Source of the DNA: UBA11612 sp963662375
GTDB lineage: Bacteria > Pseudomonadota > Alphaproteobacteria > Rhodospirillales > Rhodospirillaceae
Length of the DNA stretch: 64,000 nucleotides
Reading direction: 5' to 3'
Assembly: GCA_963662375.2 (NCBI GenBank)
Contig: CAXXRP010000005.1
Location: 434,001 to 498,000 of the forward strand
The notes beneath the pieces are model-generated. The model ran no database searches, had not been told where the DNA came from, and saw only the letters and a program-made list of their open reading frames with translations. The translations under genes and the position numbers were made by a program. This document shows, piece after piece, positions 62,233 through 64,000 of this stretch. The stretch's first letter is position 1. Each line of letters begins with the position of its first letter.

Positions 62233-63573
62233 TCACCACCCCGGGCTCGTGGAATGTAGGGGCTTAGAAGCCTCGTGCACCGAAACCCGTTCAATACGCG
62301 CGCCACAAGCGCCGAGCTTTTCCTCCAGCCGCTCATAACCACGGTCAAGATGATAGACGCGGTTGACGAGCGTTTCACCCTCGGCCGCCAACCCCGCCAG
62401 AACCAGGGAGGAGGACGCACGCAGATCTGTCGCCATGACCGGCGCGCCCGACAGCTTCGCGGCTCCGCGGATAATAGCAGATGCCCCATGAACGTTTACG
62501 TCCACACCGAACCGCGTCAATTCTGGCACATGCATGAATCGGTTCTCGAAGATCGTCTCGGTAATCATGGCCGCACCGGTCGCGATGGCCATCAAAGCCA
62601 TCCATTGGGCCTGCATGTCTGTTGGAAATCCGGGAAATGGCTCTGTCATCACGTCGACACCGGTCAATCCGTTTTCCGCCACCACCGTGAAGCCATCCTC
62701 CGAAGGCTCAATTTCAACACCGGCTTGCCGCATAGCATCAAGCACGGACTCTAACAGCTCGTAACGCGTCCCCCGTAGGGTAATCCGCCCGCGGGTAATG
62801 GCGGCGGCAATGGCGTAGGTTCCTGTTTCAATGCGATCCGGAATAACAGCGACGCGCGCCCCATGAAGAGATTTCACGCCACATATCCGCAACGTGCCCG
62901 AACCCATGCCGCTGATCTCCGCACCCATGGCGTTAAGACATTCAGCGAGATTGGCAATTTCAGGCTCCCGCGCCGCGTTCTCCAAGACCGTTTCTCCGTC
63001 GGCCAATGAGGCGGCCATCAGGAGATTCTCAGTGGCCCCTACCGTAACCTTGGGGAAAACAATGCTCGCGCCTTTGAGCCCACGCGGCGCCGAGGCATGA
63101 ATATACCCTTCCTTGAGCGCGATACGCGCGCCGAGGCTTTCGAGGGCTTTAAGGTGCAGGTCTACTGGGCGCGTCCCAATGGTGCACCCACCCGGCAAAG
63201 ACACTTTGGCCTCACCCACTCGGGCTAAAAGCGGTCCAAGCACCAACACAGACGCGCGCATGCGACGCACCAGATCATAGGGCGCCGTTACATCCGTGAT
63301 GCTGTCGGTGGTCAGCGTCATGGTACGGCCTGTCGCCCCTACGACGGATCTCTCGCTACCGGCGCCCAGATTGGATTGGTCAACACGCACGCCGTGCTGG
63401 CGCAAAAGATTGGACATTGTGCCAATGTCCGCTAGTTCGGGCATGTTGGTAAGCGTCAGCGGTTGATCACTCAGCATGCCAGCCGCCATAAGTGGCAGCG
63501 CGGCATTTTTTGCACCGCCGATCATAATGTCGCCTTGCAGCGCCACACCGCCGTGTATCCGAATGGCGTCCAC
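62233..63573 (-). CDS. murA: UDP-N-acetylglucosamine 1-carboxyvinyltransferase
   Basis: A 446-residue enzyme of the first committed peptidoglycan step. GGAKNAALPLMAA lies at the N-terminus. The fosfomycin-site Cys is seen in LPGGCTIGTRPVDLH. FPTDMQAQWMAL, the FENRFMHVPEL helix and HLDRGYERLEEKL follow. The start is GTG 63573. It heads the murA-hisG-hisD string. Confidence 0.97.
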   Translation of the reverse strand: MDAIRIHGGVALQGDIMIGGAKNAALPLMAAGMLSDQPLTLTNMPELADIGTMSNLLRQHGVRVDQSNLGAGSERSVVGATGRTMTLTTDSITDVTAPYDLVRRMRASVLVLGPLLARVGEAKVSLPGGCTIGTRPVDLHLKALESLGARIALKEGYIHASAPRGLKGASIVFPKVTVGATENLLMAASLADGETVLENAAREPEIANLAECLNAMGAEISGMGSGTLRICGVKSLHGARVAVIPDRIETGTYAIAAAITRGRITLRGTRYELLESVLDAMRQAGVEIEPSEDGFTVVAENGLTGVDVMTEPFPGFPTDMQAQWMALMAIATGAAMITETIFENRFMHVPELTRFGVDVNVHGASAIIRGAAKLSGAPVMATDLRASSSLVLAGLAAEGETLVNRVYHLDRGYERLEEKLGACGARIERVSVHEASKPLHSTSPGW

Positions 63574-63655
63574 TGTTTTTTCCTATCTGAAACTGGCGGC
63601 CAAGCGGACCACCCATTCTTGACAATAAACGGTTATTTGCGGCTGCGTCATGGCA

Positions 63656-64000
63656 CTAGAGGCGTGGCAATGTGACACCCTTCTGGCCTTGATATTTACC
63701 TTTGCGGTCGCCGTAGGAGGTTTCGCAGACACTGTCTGCCTTCAAAAAGATAAACTGCGCGGCGCCTTCATTGGCATATATGCGAGCGGGAAGTGGCGTC
63801 GTGTTAGAGAATTCGAGCGTTACGTGCCCTTCCCACTCGGGCTCTAAGGGTGTGACATTGACGATTATGCCGCATCTCGCGTAAGTCGACTTGCCAAGGC
63901 AGATAACCAATACGTCACGAGGAATACGGAAGTATTCAACAGTGCGCGCCAGCGCAAAGCTATTTGGCGGAATAACGCAGACGTCAGTCTTGCGATCGAC
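63656..64000 (-). CDS. dcd: dCTP deaminase (partial, N-terminus outside the window)
   Basis: The last 114 codons of dCTP deaminase: FALARTVEYFRIPRDVLVIC, LGKSTYARCGIIVNVTPLEP, EWEGHVTLEFSNTTPLPARI and YANEGAAQFIFL. The catalytic glutamate region and the trimer core are visible. The enzyme makes dUTP from dCTP. It precedes murA, the usual alphaproteobacterial neighbour. Confidence 0.95.
   Translation of the reverse strand, partial: VDRKTDVCVIPPNSFALARTVEYFRIPRDVLVICLGKSTYARCGIIVNVTPLEPEWEGHVTLEFSNTTPLPARIYANEGAAQFIFLKADSVCETSYGDRKGKYQGQKGVTLPRL

Noticed and set aside
1..64000. CRISPR arrays, rRNA and tRNA genes
   Set aside because: No regularly spaced repeats and no cloverleaf-like GTTCGA-type arms with matching stems were seen by eye. 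A covariance-model scan would be decisive for tRNAs.

Overview
The window is chromosomal DNA of an alphaproteobacterium, most likely a member of the Rhodospirillales or a close relative. The basis is conserved gene order: DUF2232-rpsR-rpsF opposite fabD-fabG-acpP-fabF-mltG and yicC-gmk; lptF-lptD-surA-pdxA-rsmA; and murA-hisG-hisD-UPF0262-phosphatase-infA-maf. Genus and species cannot be read from the sequence.

Layout. 0-7 kb: S18/S6 and type II fatty-acid synthesis, then mltG and a TerC-like membrane protein. 7.1-7.7 kb: relics of a KaiB-like gene and an EAL domain. 7.8-16.1 kb: yicC, gmk and the envelope operon rsmA-pdxA-surA-lptD-lptF, in which lptG is missing from its usual place. 16.3-18.7 kb: a secreted protein, a prepilin peptidase and a methyltransferase. 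18.7-22.8 kb: a fused MetX-MetW protein, hisC and tyrA. 22.8-25.6 kb: two membrane proteins and a glycosyltransferase. 25.7-36.4 kb: an eroded accessory region with ynjBCD-like, TetR, SGNH-like, SRAP and nuclease remnants, one IS3-family element and a relic end of a second copy. 37-41 kb: a permease with a stress protein, a DUF6481-like protein and a methyltransferase. 41-43.7 kb: a CDP-alcohol phosphatidyltransferase overlapped by a cytidylyltransferase/PLP-enzyme fusion. 44.5-53.1 kb: nested insertion sequences (one IS21, three IS6, an IS1-like relic) cutting through integrase, DUF429 and ribbon-helix-helix fragments and enclosing an SPFH gene. 53.2-56 kb: marR, hspQ, peroxiredoxin and galE. 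56.3-58.1 kb: a decayed symporter pair. 58.2-64 kb: maf-infA-phosphatase-UPF0262-hisD-hisG-murA and the end of dcd.

Two themes stand out. First, the pair at 41.0-43.6 kb has the parts of a head-group pathway: a nucleotidyltransferase fused to a HisC/CobD-like PLP enzyme, as in FrbH of FR-900098 biosynthesis, coupled to a lipid head-group transferase. It may make an aminoalkyl phospho- or phosphonolipid through a CMP-bound intermediate. This is the best candidate for an undescribed system. Second, accessory genes are decaying: at least six in-frame nonsense codons and several 1-2 base shifts lie in otherwise well preserved reading frames, together with abundant IS elements. That pattern suggests recent relaxed selection, as in a lineage early in genome reduction. 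Housekeeping genes look intact.

No tRNA, rRNA or CRISPR array was recognised.
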